Source: Phocoena phocoena (lineage: Eukaryota; Chordata; Mammalia; Artiodactyla; Phocoenidae). From it: a stretch of DNA of 64,000 nt. The position numbers and the translations under genes are program-made. How positions within the stretch are numbered: position 1 is the first letter of the stretch; the number at the start of each line of letters is the position of its first letter. Positions 35,701 through 46,450 of the stretch are shown here, piece after piece. Location: positions 11,606,881 through 11,670,880 of the forward strand of contig NC_089223.1 of NCBI RefSeq assembly GCF_963924675.1, in the 5' to 3' direction. Below the pieces are notes generated by a model. It was not told the DNA's origin, did no database searches, and was given only the letters and a program-made list of their open reading frames with translations.

Positions 35701-37149
35701 CAACTCTCTCTATAAAAGATAACTCTTTCCTCTTATCTACCCAATTCATCCTAAGCACAAATTTCTTTCCAGAAGTCTTCGCCAATTAGGCAAGTTATAT
35801 GTAAAGAAGATGCATTATCTCCAGAGCATCAATGTTGGAAACAGTATTACCTTCCCATTAAGTATTTACCAGACATATAGAGAATCCATGGGATATAAAT
35901 TATCAAATCCTTGGGAATTTATCACAGTGGGAGATGGATAAATATTAATTCATTTAAAGATGAGAAGCTTATATAATTTAACTATAGAGAAATCCAAACA
36001 TAAAATTAGAGATATTCTAATACAAAATGGTACAGAATGCCTTTTTATAATGGCAAAACAATAAAATAGGTTACCTTTATTTTAATTAAGTATAAGAAAA
36101 TTGTGTGGATTTTGCTCTGTTCTGATATTGAAAATTTTCTCACCTCTAATATTTATATGGTCTTTAGTGCTTTGGTCAGAATAATGTGTGATTTCTCTAG
36201 GAATTATATTTATTTAGGTAGAGATGTATACACAAAAAATTCTCCTATAACTTACATGACATTTTCCCTAAAGTTTCAGAAGAAAAAGCAAAAAATATCT
36301 TCAATAAATGCTTCTTGGGACCCTCTTATGCTCAAGGCAGAGTAATAAACAAAGACTCTATTCTTAAGGAAGATATAAGTTGTCAGAACAAAAAAAGTAT
36401 CATTCTACAATTCTTTTCCATAGTTTTGTTTACCATGTCTTCTTTCTCACACAGCTCTCTTTACGTTTCCCATTACACTTTATAAATATAAGCCTTTTCC
36501 ATAACATATAGGAAAAGGGACCATTACAATCTTCCTGACCTTTCTTCCTTTGCTTACTAAATAGCAACTTAGTCTCACAAAAATCTTAATAAGAAGCAAA
36601 AAGCATTTTATTTATGCATTTTTCCATAACAATTTTATTTTATTGCTAAACATCCAGTAAGCTTTATTCCTTAAACTGTTCTCTCAGTAGTGTTGTGGAC
36701 TTCCACATTAGCTTCAAGATGCAGTTGCTTCAACTCTTGTCTGTTGTAAAATAATCCTCACTCTCCATTGATTGTATGTGGATTCCTGAGGCATAGTCTT
36801 ACTCCAGACATCAATGATTCAATTTCTTCTTAATGAAATTCCTCCACTTGAGTTTCTGACCCAACAGTTCACAGGACGGTATGATTTCTACTTTTAGTAC
36901 GTCTCTTCCTAAGGCTAGGCCAATAGTATGCTTTTACCTGGCTCCATCTTTATTTTCTGTTGTCCTGGCCAGCCTCTAGTGACTAGGACTCTGATACTTA
37001 TGACAATTACCAGCTTGCTTAGATTTCTGAACGTCTCTCTTCTGGGTTTCCCATCAGTATTTAAGGCATAAATTGGAAAACTATCAGATAAGATATTTTG
37101 TATAGGCAATGCCAGAAAAAACAAGCAAAGAAGCAAACAAACAAAAAAC
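35701..37149. other. Unassigned sequence
   Basis: No repeat or exon recognised. Two runs of chance open frames, the longest 80 codons at 36103-36345. Confidence 0.45.
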
Positions 37150-37490
37150 TCTCAAACTGACTTGAATAAATAAAGAAATGTGTTGGCTTAAAAACAGAAA
37201 ATCAAAAGATAAATCTGTTTTCAAGTTTGATGTAGAAATTCAGCAACACCATCATTCCTGGCTTCTCTCATTTTCCTCTGAATTCCAGGATGTTAGCTTT
37301 ATCCCAGGAGCTTTCATAACCTCACAACCTATTGTCCAAGAGTAGAGAGAGACCCTTTTTCTGAAGCCTCTGCAAAGTCCTGGGATTTACCTCTCTGGTA
37401 TCAGTTGGATTTGTGTCCATCTCTAAACCAATGATTGATTTTTAAAGCAGGAGATGCACTGAAATTTTAAGCCATTCAGAGTCCTCTGCT
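37150..37490 (+). mobile_element. Ancient repeat of an unassigned family, member B
   Basis: acttgaataaataaagaaat, gtgttggcttaaaaacagaa, ttagctttatcccaggagct, gcaaagtcctgggatttacc and gtccatctctaaaccaatga follow a mammal-wide repeat with 'aggaaatttattggctcac', 'aaagtcctggggctgagtctcattgg' and 'tgcccatctctgaaccaatcac' blocks. Name not assigned. Confidence 0.45.
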
Positions 37491-39612
37491 GGAGCTAGGG
37501 TGGAATCAATTCCACAAAAATTTTAAGATTTTCTTCTAAGGATTACCAGACGAGAAAGAAAGGTGGATGCTGCAAAAGAAGTCAACCAGTGTTCCTTACA
37601 GACATTCCCAGGAACCTCATATCCTAACACTGAGTTTCAACTGTTTGCAGAATATGATTAAATCACATGCCTTTCTAGGCACTTCGGCTTGCCCACTGAA
37701 CTCAATGACTGTTAATATTTCATCCAGCAGGGAATTCACCCCCAAAACAGGTCCTGATATAGGAGGCAAGTCATTATCATCTTCTAACCCTCTTTTGCAT
37801 CCTGCCTCAGTTACTATAGTTAAGGCATTAGGATCAGTAATGAGTATATGACATTTCAGTACTCATCATGAATGAGGACATTAGTTCAATTCAAAATAAT
37901 AACAAAACTAGTGAAAGAATATCTCCAGACATTCACATGGACCAAGAAGGAATTCTAGAGATGTGGTGCTAGGAATGATACACTTGCCCTTAATAGGTAT
38001 TAGTGAATCTAAACCTTAGCTGTTGAAGTGATCCTATGAGAAGTAGCAACTGAATATTTCTTATGGAAGCTGCCTCCAGACTTTGTTTTTGAAAAGTTCA
38101 ATGCTTATTTTTCAATCTTCATCTTTAAGTTTTTGAGAGAACTCCTGCCTTATTTCTCATTCCAACTATTTGTTGGTTTTGAAGCCTCAGTACTTCAATA
38201 AGAGAAAGTTGCAGGAGAGCATCCTTTATTTTCCAGTAGCAGCAGTAATTTAAACAGGTATTCAAATACATATTTGAAAATATGTATATTTATTGATAAA
38301 ATATTCTTAGAGATAAGTGATTTTTTATTTGTAAAACTGAACTTCATATTGTATCAAATTAAATATAAATTATTCAGTAAGTATCTAATATTTGATTGAT
38401 GCTCACAGAATGTTAATTATAAGAAAATTATTTTTTCATTCGTTTCACTAGAAAAATGGAAAAGTATTTGTTTATTCTTGGCAAACACACCTTTGCATAA
38501 GGAATGGACAAAGCAAACATGTAGACCATATGTACTTCAATTTGCATATATATTTAAGAAAAAAACATAAATATTCAAATATAATAGAAAATATATTGAG
38601 AGAATAAAATATGGGTGACATCCTGACCAGGCTTTAAAATAGTTGAGATAAAAACAATTATTACACTATTTCTACTAACAAAACAAAATGAGACATACAG
38701 ACTTTAAATCATATAATTTTTTAAGAGTTTAACTTAAGACAAAGCAGTAAAAGAAAACTAGTAGAGAAATTAATTAAATAAAAAACAACCATTCTTCAAA
38801 CAATGTGAATTAAAAGGCAATAATCAAAATAAAAATTCCTATGGAATGTATTTGTATAACTATTCTAAATATACCTCAAGTGAGATTTTTGAATTTTAAA
38901 ATAGTTAAGGGAGTTAGTCCCCCCAGAATAGGCTCCTTCACTTATAAAGTGTAAAACTTCCAAATACAAATAAGAAGTGTTTAGAAATAAACAAGCTGGA
39001 ATCAATGTTCTCTTTTCCATCTAGCTTTCTTTTCAAAGTTGTTAACTAAAATACATATACTATGACTCAGTTTTGTAGCTCTTTTTGACACTTGTTCTGA
39101 CCTTTCTTTGCCTTCAGTGTCAGGCATGATACATAGACATGAACAGCTTCTACACTTTCAAATACAAACTTATACTGTACTATTATGACTTTTGACATTC
39201 ATAGCCATTTCAACATTCTGATAACTAAGCAGTTCAAAGGTAATAGTCAAAAAGCATGAACAACACTTTGATTAACTACGTCTTGAGGTTCTGAAACCTA
39301 ATCTGAAATATCCTTCATTATAACCTATATAGGCAGGGGGGAGAGAAACTTCAATAGCCACTAGACAGTTTGGATGACAGCCAGATGAGCCAATGTTCTA
39401 GGCGCTGTCAGTGACCTTGGAGTGAATTTTGCACAGGTGCAAATTTCTCTGTCTCAGACAGGCAGCTCTGTGATTAAGTAAGTAAGCACACCCACAAAGC
39501 TATAGAGCTTGGCAAACACATGTTACCTGTAAACAATACCCTTTCTCTAAAGGATTTTGAATGGAATGCTGAATATGGAACCAGATTTATAGTATACTAT
39601 TATACTATAAAT
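37491..39612. other. Unassigned sequence with one 94-codon open frame
   Basis: The frame at 37567-37851 is the longest here outside recognised repeats on the plus strand, but has no domain, no start context and no splice-site pair that I can defend. The rest is AT-rich. The 39300-39540 part is less AT-rich and contains a short palindrome with arms tttgcac/gtgcaaa at 39429-39444. Confidence 0.4.
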
Positions 39613-39658
39613 ACTACTTACATATGAGGGTTACATATAAACCTCATATGTAAGTAGT
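39613..39658. repeat. Perfect 17-base inverted repeat (hairpin)
   Basis: Arms actacttacatatgagg at 39613-39629 and cctcatatgtaagtagt at 39642-39658 are exact complements around a 12-base loop. No poly-U or target-site repeats show it to be a known small transposon or RNA gene. Confidence 0.95.
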
Positions 39659-41879
39659 GCTCAAATAACTTGAGTGGATTTAAGCAACTTAGATTAAATA
39701 GTGAAAAACAAAATCAGACCTTATAGCTTGCCAATCCCTTGAAGCAAGATATAATTCTTTCACTTTTCTTTAGTATCTCTTCTGTTGAGCAATATTCTCT
39801 TTTAACTGTATAGAAAAGAAACAAGAGATGGACACAGGAAGCAAGTACATTTGTTTATGTATTTGTCTAAGAAGAGTTCTCATTTTCCTTGGATATTTGA
39901 GGTCTGTGACAAGCATAAAATGTCTTGAGTAGAATACTAAATAAATGCATGAGTGATTCTTAGCCAAAGACATGTTAAAGTGAACAAAGTTAAATTATCT
40001 GACAGCTGTACAGTCATGGATATAGGATTTTAAATGCTCATGGGAGTGAGGGGTATTGTGAGTGGGCATTTTAGTATATCTGTGAGGAGAGGTAATAAAT
40101 GCAGTATATTTTTATTTAAGTGAGTTCTTCATTTGGTTCTTTTTGATACTCTGACAAACGTGCTAGACCACAGCACAATACAGGCTAGATTTTTTAGACC
40201 ACTAGTGTCTAATGGGATGCTTGTTATTTGATAAGCTTATACTAAAACATATACCAACTATACAGATTATGGCAACTGAATATGTAAAGGGCTTCATTAG
40301 GTACAGTGTGTATTGTCTATGTATAATCTCATGTGTGTTCATATGTTGTTGCAGAAATTGGAAGAGTTATGTTTAGAAAAGAGATAGCAAACTTACAACT
40401 TTCAGTGGCAACAGTATGAGTTTCATCTATGTCAATTCTCTTTTGAACCAATACATGTTAAAACTGCATTTTAATATTCAGTCTGGTAATGAGCATAGAA
40501 TAAAGTATACATTAAGTTAGTAATTAAGTAAAGATAGAGAAGATGCTGGAATAAAAACTCATAGCACTCTGATTCCTACAGAGTTATTACTGTTATTGAT
40601 TGCTATATGAAACTGGTTTGTTACAAATACAACTAACAAACCTACTTTAAAACAATGGCTAGTTAAGTAACTGTTTAGAGAATTGAAGAATTAAATCCAA
40701 TGAATATCACAATCTGTGGACATATCAGATATTGCTCTTTAGAGGTATGTCCTTAGGCAAAATTTATTCAATTATGTTATCAAAATATGTTCAGTAAGAT
40801 ATAGAATGATACCACTTTGGATGCCACTGCCAAAATCTAGACAGAGAGTGCTAGGATTTCTTGGGACTTTGAAACACTGGAGGAATGTTACATAATCAGT
40901 GATTCACAAGGGATAGTGTTATAGAAAATAGCTGACTAGGCACAAATCACCTTGGTCTGAAACCAGTTAATATGAATAAGCAATGTGATCTTACTGAAAA
41001 CTCTGAATCATATGCATTCTGTTTCTTTACACAATGGTATTTGTTCAGTCTATAACAAACAACAACAACAAAACACTTGAATGTTCTCCTAGCAGGATGA
41101 CTGCAAGTATGTATTGGAAAACAAGTCTCAGTTTGAGTAAGAATGAGTGAGCAGTTTAATTCCCACTTTTCAGAACTGATGGGATGGACATGTGTTAGAC
41201 TCAGAGATGCCAACTCAGATGATTAATGGCCTGGAAACCAGGACCTCTGAAGAAGGGTTCAAAGAGTCACTGTCACTTAGTTTGAGAATAGAAGGTAACT
41301 CTCGTATATAAAAGACTATGGTTATAAAAAAGATTCCCCAAATAAAAAACTGTGACAACCAAGACATAGGATTAAGTAAAAATAAGAGAATTTAGACTAG
41401 CTGTAAGAATTTTATAACAAGATTTTTTAAGGGTGTAATTTTTATTGTTTAACCATAGAAATAGGAAGTCCCTTATCTGTATTGATGCCAGTAATGCCTA
41501 AATAATTGACAATATGAAGAAAACTCCTTCATTGCTCATTCTCCATGATTTATCGAAAACAAACAACAATGTTTACATCCTTTATAATGAACAGCCCTCT
41601 CTGATGATTCTATGAAAGTTAACATACAAACTACTTAATGCATCATGGAGTACTTAGTGTCTTTATTTTGCTGCAAAGATCTCTTAATTATTTGCCATAC
41701 TAAAGGCATATAATGTGTGTTTTGCAAGACTAATGTAACCTGCAGGGTGTGGACGTGTCAGAGTCCTGAGAGTTCTAAGGGCCTTAGTGGCCTTTAATAC
41801 TGTCTTTGAAAGGACAGCTCATGAGTCAGTTTAATGAAGAGTTGGAAAAAGACACAGACCTTTTCATGGCACTGAAAAA
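39659..41879. other. Unassigned AT-rich sequence, 2.2 kb
   Basis: No repeat or gene recognised. A small (aac)n run lies at 41058-41072. Confidence 0.45.
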
Positions 41880-42000
41880 ACTCATTGAGTGCACCTTGTG
41901 AGAAGCAAGATACCAAGCGACTGGAAGATGGTAGAAGGAGATAGACAACCCTAAAGAATAGGGCCTACCCCTGAGAAGAAATATAAAATATTTATGTGGA
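41880..42000 (+). mobile_element. L2-like fragment (possible)
   Basis: attgagtgcaccttgtgaga, agcaagataccaagcgactg and aagaatagggcctacccctg resemble the L2 'gagcacctactgtgtgccaggcact...gacagacccctgccctc' block. Weak. Confidence 0.3.
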
Positions 42001-42004
42001 ACAT

Positions 42005-42215
42005 GTAGTGTAGGGTCAAACTACCTGGGTTCAAACCCAAATCTATCAGTTAATTACATGCTTTATGCTTTTTATCTGTGAAATGACAGTGATGATGATA
42101 TGGACCTCATTGTGTTGTTATGAGAATTAAGTGAAATATTGTTACTAAAACACTTAAACCAGTGGCTGATACAGTAAATAAAAACTATGTAAGGGTCAGT
42201 GATTATCATTAAGAA
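42005..42215 (+). mobile_element. MIR SINE
   Basis: ggtcaaactacctgggttca, aacccaaatctatcagttaa, ttttatctgtgaaatgacag, cctcattgtgttgttatgag and taaaccagtggctgatacag track the MIR consensus from head to tail. Confidence 0.85.
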
Positions 42216-42356
42216 TTATTCCTATGAGATTGATATATTTAAATACTCTTCTTGAACCAATGAATTTAGAAATAGTATTTTAATATCCAGACTTAAAATG
42301 ACCATTTGGGAAAAGGTAGTACTTTCTGGACTTATTTAGATGAGCTAAGCTTTTTT

Positions 42357-42698
42357 TTTTTTTTAAAGGGAACTTTATTATTTTTATTTATTTATTTTTG
42401 GCTGTGTTGGGTCTTCATTGCTGCACGCGGGCTTTCTCTAGTTGCGGCGAGCAGGGGCTACTCTTCGTTTCAGTGTGCAGGCTTCTCATTGCGGTGACTT
42501 CTCTTGTTGCGGAGCATGGGCTCTAGGCACACGGGCTTCAGTAGTTGTGGCTCGCGGGCTCTAGAGCGCAGGCTCAGTAGTCGTGGCGCACGGGCTTAGT
42601 TGCGCCGCGGCATGTGGGATCTTCCAGGGCCAGGGCTAAAACCCATGTCCCCTGCATCGGCAGGCGGACTCTCAAGCACTGCGCCACCAGGGAAGCCC
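42357..42698 (-). mobile_element. CHR-1-type SINE, full-length long form
   Basis: Reverse-oriented: T-run and (atttatt)n tail, then ggctgtgttgggtcttcatt, the long-form body (ctctagttgcggcgagcagg, agtagttgtggctcgcgggc) and complements of B box and A box ending gcgccaccagggaagccc. The left flank is gagctaagctttttt from 42342 and the right flank gagctaaactttttt from 42699. It is older than the neighbouring SINE by divergence. Confidence 0.95.
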
Positions 42699-42717
42699 GA
42701 GCTAAACTTTTTTTTTT

Positions 42718-42897
42718 GGTATGCGGGCCTCTCACTGTTGTGGCCTCTCCCGTTGTGGAGCACAGGCTCCGGACGCGCAGGCTCAGTGGCCATGGCTCAC
42801 GGGCCCAGCTGCTCCGCGGCATGTGGGATCTTCCCGGACCGGGGCACGAACCCGTGTCCCCTGCATCGGCAGGCGGACTCTCAACCACTGCACCCCC
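42718..42897 (-). mobile_element. CHR SINE, short form, 5'-truncated, in a reused target site
   Basis: The reverse-oriented short form starts tatgcgggcctctcactgtt and ends caaccactgcacccc. The last ~15 bases of the usual end (accagggaagccc, the SINE 5' start) are missing. It lies between two copies of gagctaaacttttttt (42699 and 42898), so it inserted into the right-hand repeat of the adjacent long SINE. Confidence 0.94.
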
Positions 42898-42912
42898 GAG
42901 CTAAACTTTTTT

Positions 42913-43436
42913 AGTTGAAGATTCTAAAAGAGAACAGAGAATTTTTTTCTAATAGTATTCCTTTCTCCTAGAAGTGACCCTTTTCAAAAGTAACTATTTT
43001 TACTCCTATGTATATTTTAAGTCATATTTTCTTTTATATCTATTGTGAACAAAAGAAAGGATTTCATTTTCCTGTTAGCGTCACTTCTGTTATTTCCTCC
43101 TGTGTGTGTAATACTCTTTACTTGGCCTGGTCTGTGCTTTATATTGTAACTAATGGGTATATCCCCTGTGGAGAGGACAACATTATGCAGCCAGAGGCTG
43201 TGTCTAAGGCCAGGCCATGAACTGCAGGCAGAGCAGATGATGGCCATCAGCCGTTAGTGCTGGCCTTCCCCTAGGGGTCTAGACCTCAAATACAGGCATC
43301 AGACTGGCCTTCTGGCTATTGGCTGAGCTCCAGTAGACATAATATATGCAAATGAATGTTAAACATTGTTCTGCCATTTTGGGGATATTCAATCTATGCC
43401 TATTGTCACTCCTAAAAATAAAAAAAAAATTTAATT
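42913..43436. other. Unassigned sequence
   Basis: No repeat recognised. The stretch 43120-43330 is moderately GC-rich without coding evidence. Confidence 0.45.
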
Positions 43437-43850
43437 TCTCTGGCAGACACTGCTCTAAGCACTGGGAATATGGTGAGGAAACAGGTAGAAAAGGTCTCTT
43501 GCTTGTATGACGCTACCATTATATAGACAAGTAACTAAGTAACTAGTGACCATAACTTCAAAAATTTTAAATACTATTACAAAAAAAAAGATAAATAGAT
43601 AAGGCAATACAGAGTAACTGGGGTGGAGTGTGCTATTTTAGATAAAGCTGTAAGAAAACATCTCTCTGAAGAGACATTTGAATCTGAATTAAGTGAGGGA
43701 ACCTGCCATGTGAGGATCTGGGTGACAAGTGATGAATGTTCCAGACAGTGTGAAGAAAATGAAAAGACCTTGAGTCAGAAAAGAGCGAGATGTGTTCGAG
43801 GAGCAAAAAGAAAACCTGTGTGGATGAAACAAGGGAGTTAAAGGTAAAAG
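43437..43850 (+). mobile_element. L2 LINE 3' portion
   Basis: ggcagacactgctctaagca, ctgggaatatggtgaggaaa, gtctcttgcttgtatgacgc, gaagagacatttgaatctga and tgttccagacagtgtgaaga with aagaccttgagtcagaaaag match the L2 order 'gccaggcactgtgctaggc...gatacagaggtgaa...gtccctgccctcatgg...gacatttgagctgagac...attccaggcagaggg'. A 157-codon antisense frame overlapping this is accidental. Homology may continue toward 44110. Confidence 0.78.
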
Positions 43851-44652
43851 TCTTACAAGATATTATCATAGAAGTACCCAGGAACCATTCATGTACCATT
43901 CTTGGATTTAAGCAAGATAGAGGTCTGTGGTGACCTTTGCAACAGAATTTTAGTGGGAGTAGCAGGGCAAATTCCCAACAGGAAAGGGCTTGAAAAGAAA
44001 AAGGGTTATGTTTGTGGCAGGGTGGGGGATTGAGATCAGATGGAATTGACAAATATTGATGATCCCTTTTGGGATTTTTTTTCTGTGAATGGAAGTAGAG
44101 AAGCACAAGAGGAACATTATATCAAGAGAAAACTTAAAAGAAAAAAGATACAAATAATGCAAAGGTGAACACTGATGATATGAGAAAGAGGACAGATAAC
44201 TTCAGGACCTAAAAGCCTTGAGTAGATTAGAGATGATGGGATCCAGAGTACATGTACATTAGATGCTTTTAGATAAATGTACAAATACTTATTAAGTTCA
44301 ATAAGGAGGTCAGATGAAAGCTTATAAATATAGGTAGCCTGGCAGATCTGGTGTTGGGAAAAAGATCTGTTCTCTTGATTGCTTCTCTTTTTTTCAAAGT
44401 ATCTGTCAAAATCATCAGCTGAGAATAGGCGGACAAGTGTTAGAGGTTTGAAGACCAAGATATGATATAATTATCTCAGGGAATGGAAATGAATAATAAT
44501 GAGTTGGTGACATGCAGAATACACCAGTGCCTCTTTGCTTTTGGTTGGGGTTGTGTTCTGTACATATTTGGAAACTCACATGCGCCATTTTTTTTGTTGT
44601 TACAACCTCTGTATTTTAATGCTTGTTAAATAAATTTTTATGTGAAACCAGA
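43851..44652. other. Possible further L2 relic, otherwise unassigned
   Basis: Parts such as 44080-44130 keep a GA-rich L2-like composition. No clear boundary or other feature. Confidence 0.35.
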
Positions 44653-44772
44653 TAGCCTAATAGTTAATAAGTGTGATCTTTTGAGACAAATAGCCCTTAC
44701 TTCAACAGGATAAATTCCTTAATCCTATAAGCCTCAACTTCTTTATGTACTCAATAGGGATGATATATTTCC
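44653..44772 (+). mobile_element. MIR SINE, first of two adjacent copies
   Basis: ctaatagttaataagtgtga, taaattccttaatcctataa, gcctcaacttctttatgtac and tcaatagggatgatatattt follow the MIR core, stopping before the 3' end. Confidence 0.55.
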
Positions 44773-44781
44773 GATAAAGAA

Positions 44782-44950
44782 CTTGAGTTCAAATCCTGAC
44801 TTCACTGATGACTAATGCCTCTGGCAATTCACTTATATGAAAAACTATCTGAAAAATTAGAATAAAAACAGTTCCTGAGTCCTAATATTATGAAGATTAA
44901 AGAGGATAAATCCTTTACAAATGTCCAGTCTCTTAATTGGACAATGCTCA
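44782..44950 (+). mobile_element. MIR SINE, second of two adjacent copies
   Basis: cttgagttcaaatcctgact, tcactgatgactaatgcctc, tggcaattcacttatatgaa, aattagaataaaaacagttc and atgaagattaaagaggataa restart the MIR order, so this is a separate insertion or a duplication of the copy just upstream. Confidence 0.6.
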
Positions 44951-45479
44951 TTGAAAATCATCTATCAATAGCAATGGTAGCAGTATTAGTACTACTCAGA
45001 ATCCAGTAGTTGATATTTATGGCCTTGGAGGTTTATTTTTACTTACTATATTTTAGTCAAAGTATTTAGTCTTATTCCAATGTTAGTTGAGTCCATAAGT
45101 GATAGACTTAACCTACATAGATTGAAGCGCGGTCCTATACTTCAATCATGTGTGAAATTTAGCATATTATTTTAAAACTCTATGTTGGATAGCAGCAAAA
45201 GAATGGGGAAATTTGGTACAAGAACTCCAATCTGAAAACAAATATGGACTATTTAAATTACTCTTTCTAGGAGGACCAATAAAAAATAGTTTTGATTTAA
45301 TTTAAAAATTTTAGGTCCTTTAAATAACAGCCTGTTAAGAGGCCCACCAGCAAAAGAAAACATTTTGATTGTCTACTCTAGGGACAGCTTTCTAAAAAAT
45401 ACATGGAATTATTGGGAAAGGTCAATTGCCTATACTAGTTAGAGAAAAGGTCATATCTTAAAATATCGTTCCTTCCATC
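44951..45479. other. Unassigned AT-rich sequence
   Basis: No recognised feature. Confidence 0.45.
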
Positions 45480-46055
45480 TATTCATAAACAAACAGGTAG
45501 TGATCTTTCAGTGGAGATCATTAAAACCTCCAATAAAACCTATACTTTCAAATGTGCACCAGCTTCCCTTTATAATATTACCTCCACAAATTGTTTTTAT
45601 ATAACCTGTATTCTTGTCAGACTGGCCTTGTGGCTCATTCTCTGACAGGTCCCATTTCACATTTACTTGCATGCCTTTGCTAACACTGTTCTTTATTTGT
45701 TAATATTTTCCCCTCATTCCCTCATGTTAAAATCCTATTTATTTTTATAGTCCTAAATCAATACAGAGGGATTTTCCCCAATACTTCCCATAGGCAGATG
45801 GCCTCCTCCTTTCTATATATTATTGTTTTTGATTTTTATCATCTGTGTCTCTAAATAGTTACTGTTGAGTTAATTAAGTATATTGATATCAATGTACTTA
45901 ATGTTAAGAGTAATATTAAGTATATTCTATATGTGTACATATGTATTGTCTATGCTGTCAAGCTCCTGGAGAGAGGAACTTGTATTAAAAGGCTTGGATT
46001 CCTCTACTAATAGTAACTTATACATAGAATGTGTTTAATTAATATTTGAAGAAGC
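45480..46055 (+). mobile_element. L2 LINE 3' portion
   Basis: tgtgcaccagcttcccttta, tctgacaggtcccatttcac, atttacttgcatgcctttgc, taacactgttctttatttgt, gtgtctctaaatagttactg and caagctcctggagagaggaa follow the L2 order '...ttgcatgcctttgcacatgctgttc...gtctgtctcccc...gtgagctcctggagggcagg'. Confidence 0.6.
45873..45902. repeat. 30-base near-perfect palindrome
   Basis: The two 15-base halves attaagtatattgat and atcaatgtacttaat are complementary at 14 of 15 positions with no loop. It lies inside an L2-like stretch and is AT-rich. Confidence 0.93.
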
Positions 46056-46254
46056 AAGTTTTATGGATGCTGCACTGTACCAGCACAGATCTCTCTTCAG
46101 GACTGAAAGAATTCTTCTCCTAGCTGGTGGAAAGATTGTCTAGCCAAAAGCTGTCCTTTTTGGGAAATGCTTAGGGTGAGATAGCACTCATTTAGGGTTG
46201 TTTCCACATCCAGTGACCAGTCAGCATGGGAGCAGAATGTCAAAGCCCCTTTGC

Positions 46255-46450
46255 CCCACCCTAGCTAGCCTCAGATCTCCCTGAGGGTTGACCTAGACCT
46301 TGTGACTGCACCACAGCTTTGCCTACAGCTCTGTCCATTCCTGTTCCTTCTCCTTGTGCGCCTGAAATCAGGTACCCTAATAAGTCTCCCACATTGACAC
46401 CTGCATTTCACAGTCTGTTTCCTGGGAGACACCAACCTATGGCAGCCAGG
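46255..46450 (+). mobile_element. Ancient interspersed repeat end (possible)
   Basis: taagtctcccacattgacac, ctgcatttcacagtctgttt and cctgggagacaccaacctat resemble mammalian repeats ending 'tctcagagtctgcttcctggagaacccaacctaagac'. Family uncertain, perhaps an old L1 3'UTR or LTR. Confidence 0.4.

Noticed and set aside
43633..44106. 157-codon antisense open frame, the longest in the window
   Set aside because: Its first half lies antisense to an L2 relic, it has no recognisable domain, and the frame is a by-product of purine-rich sense sequence.
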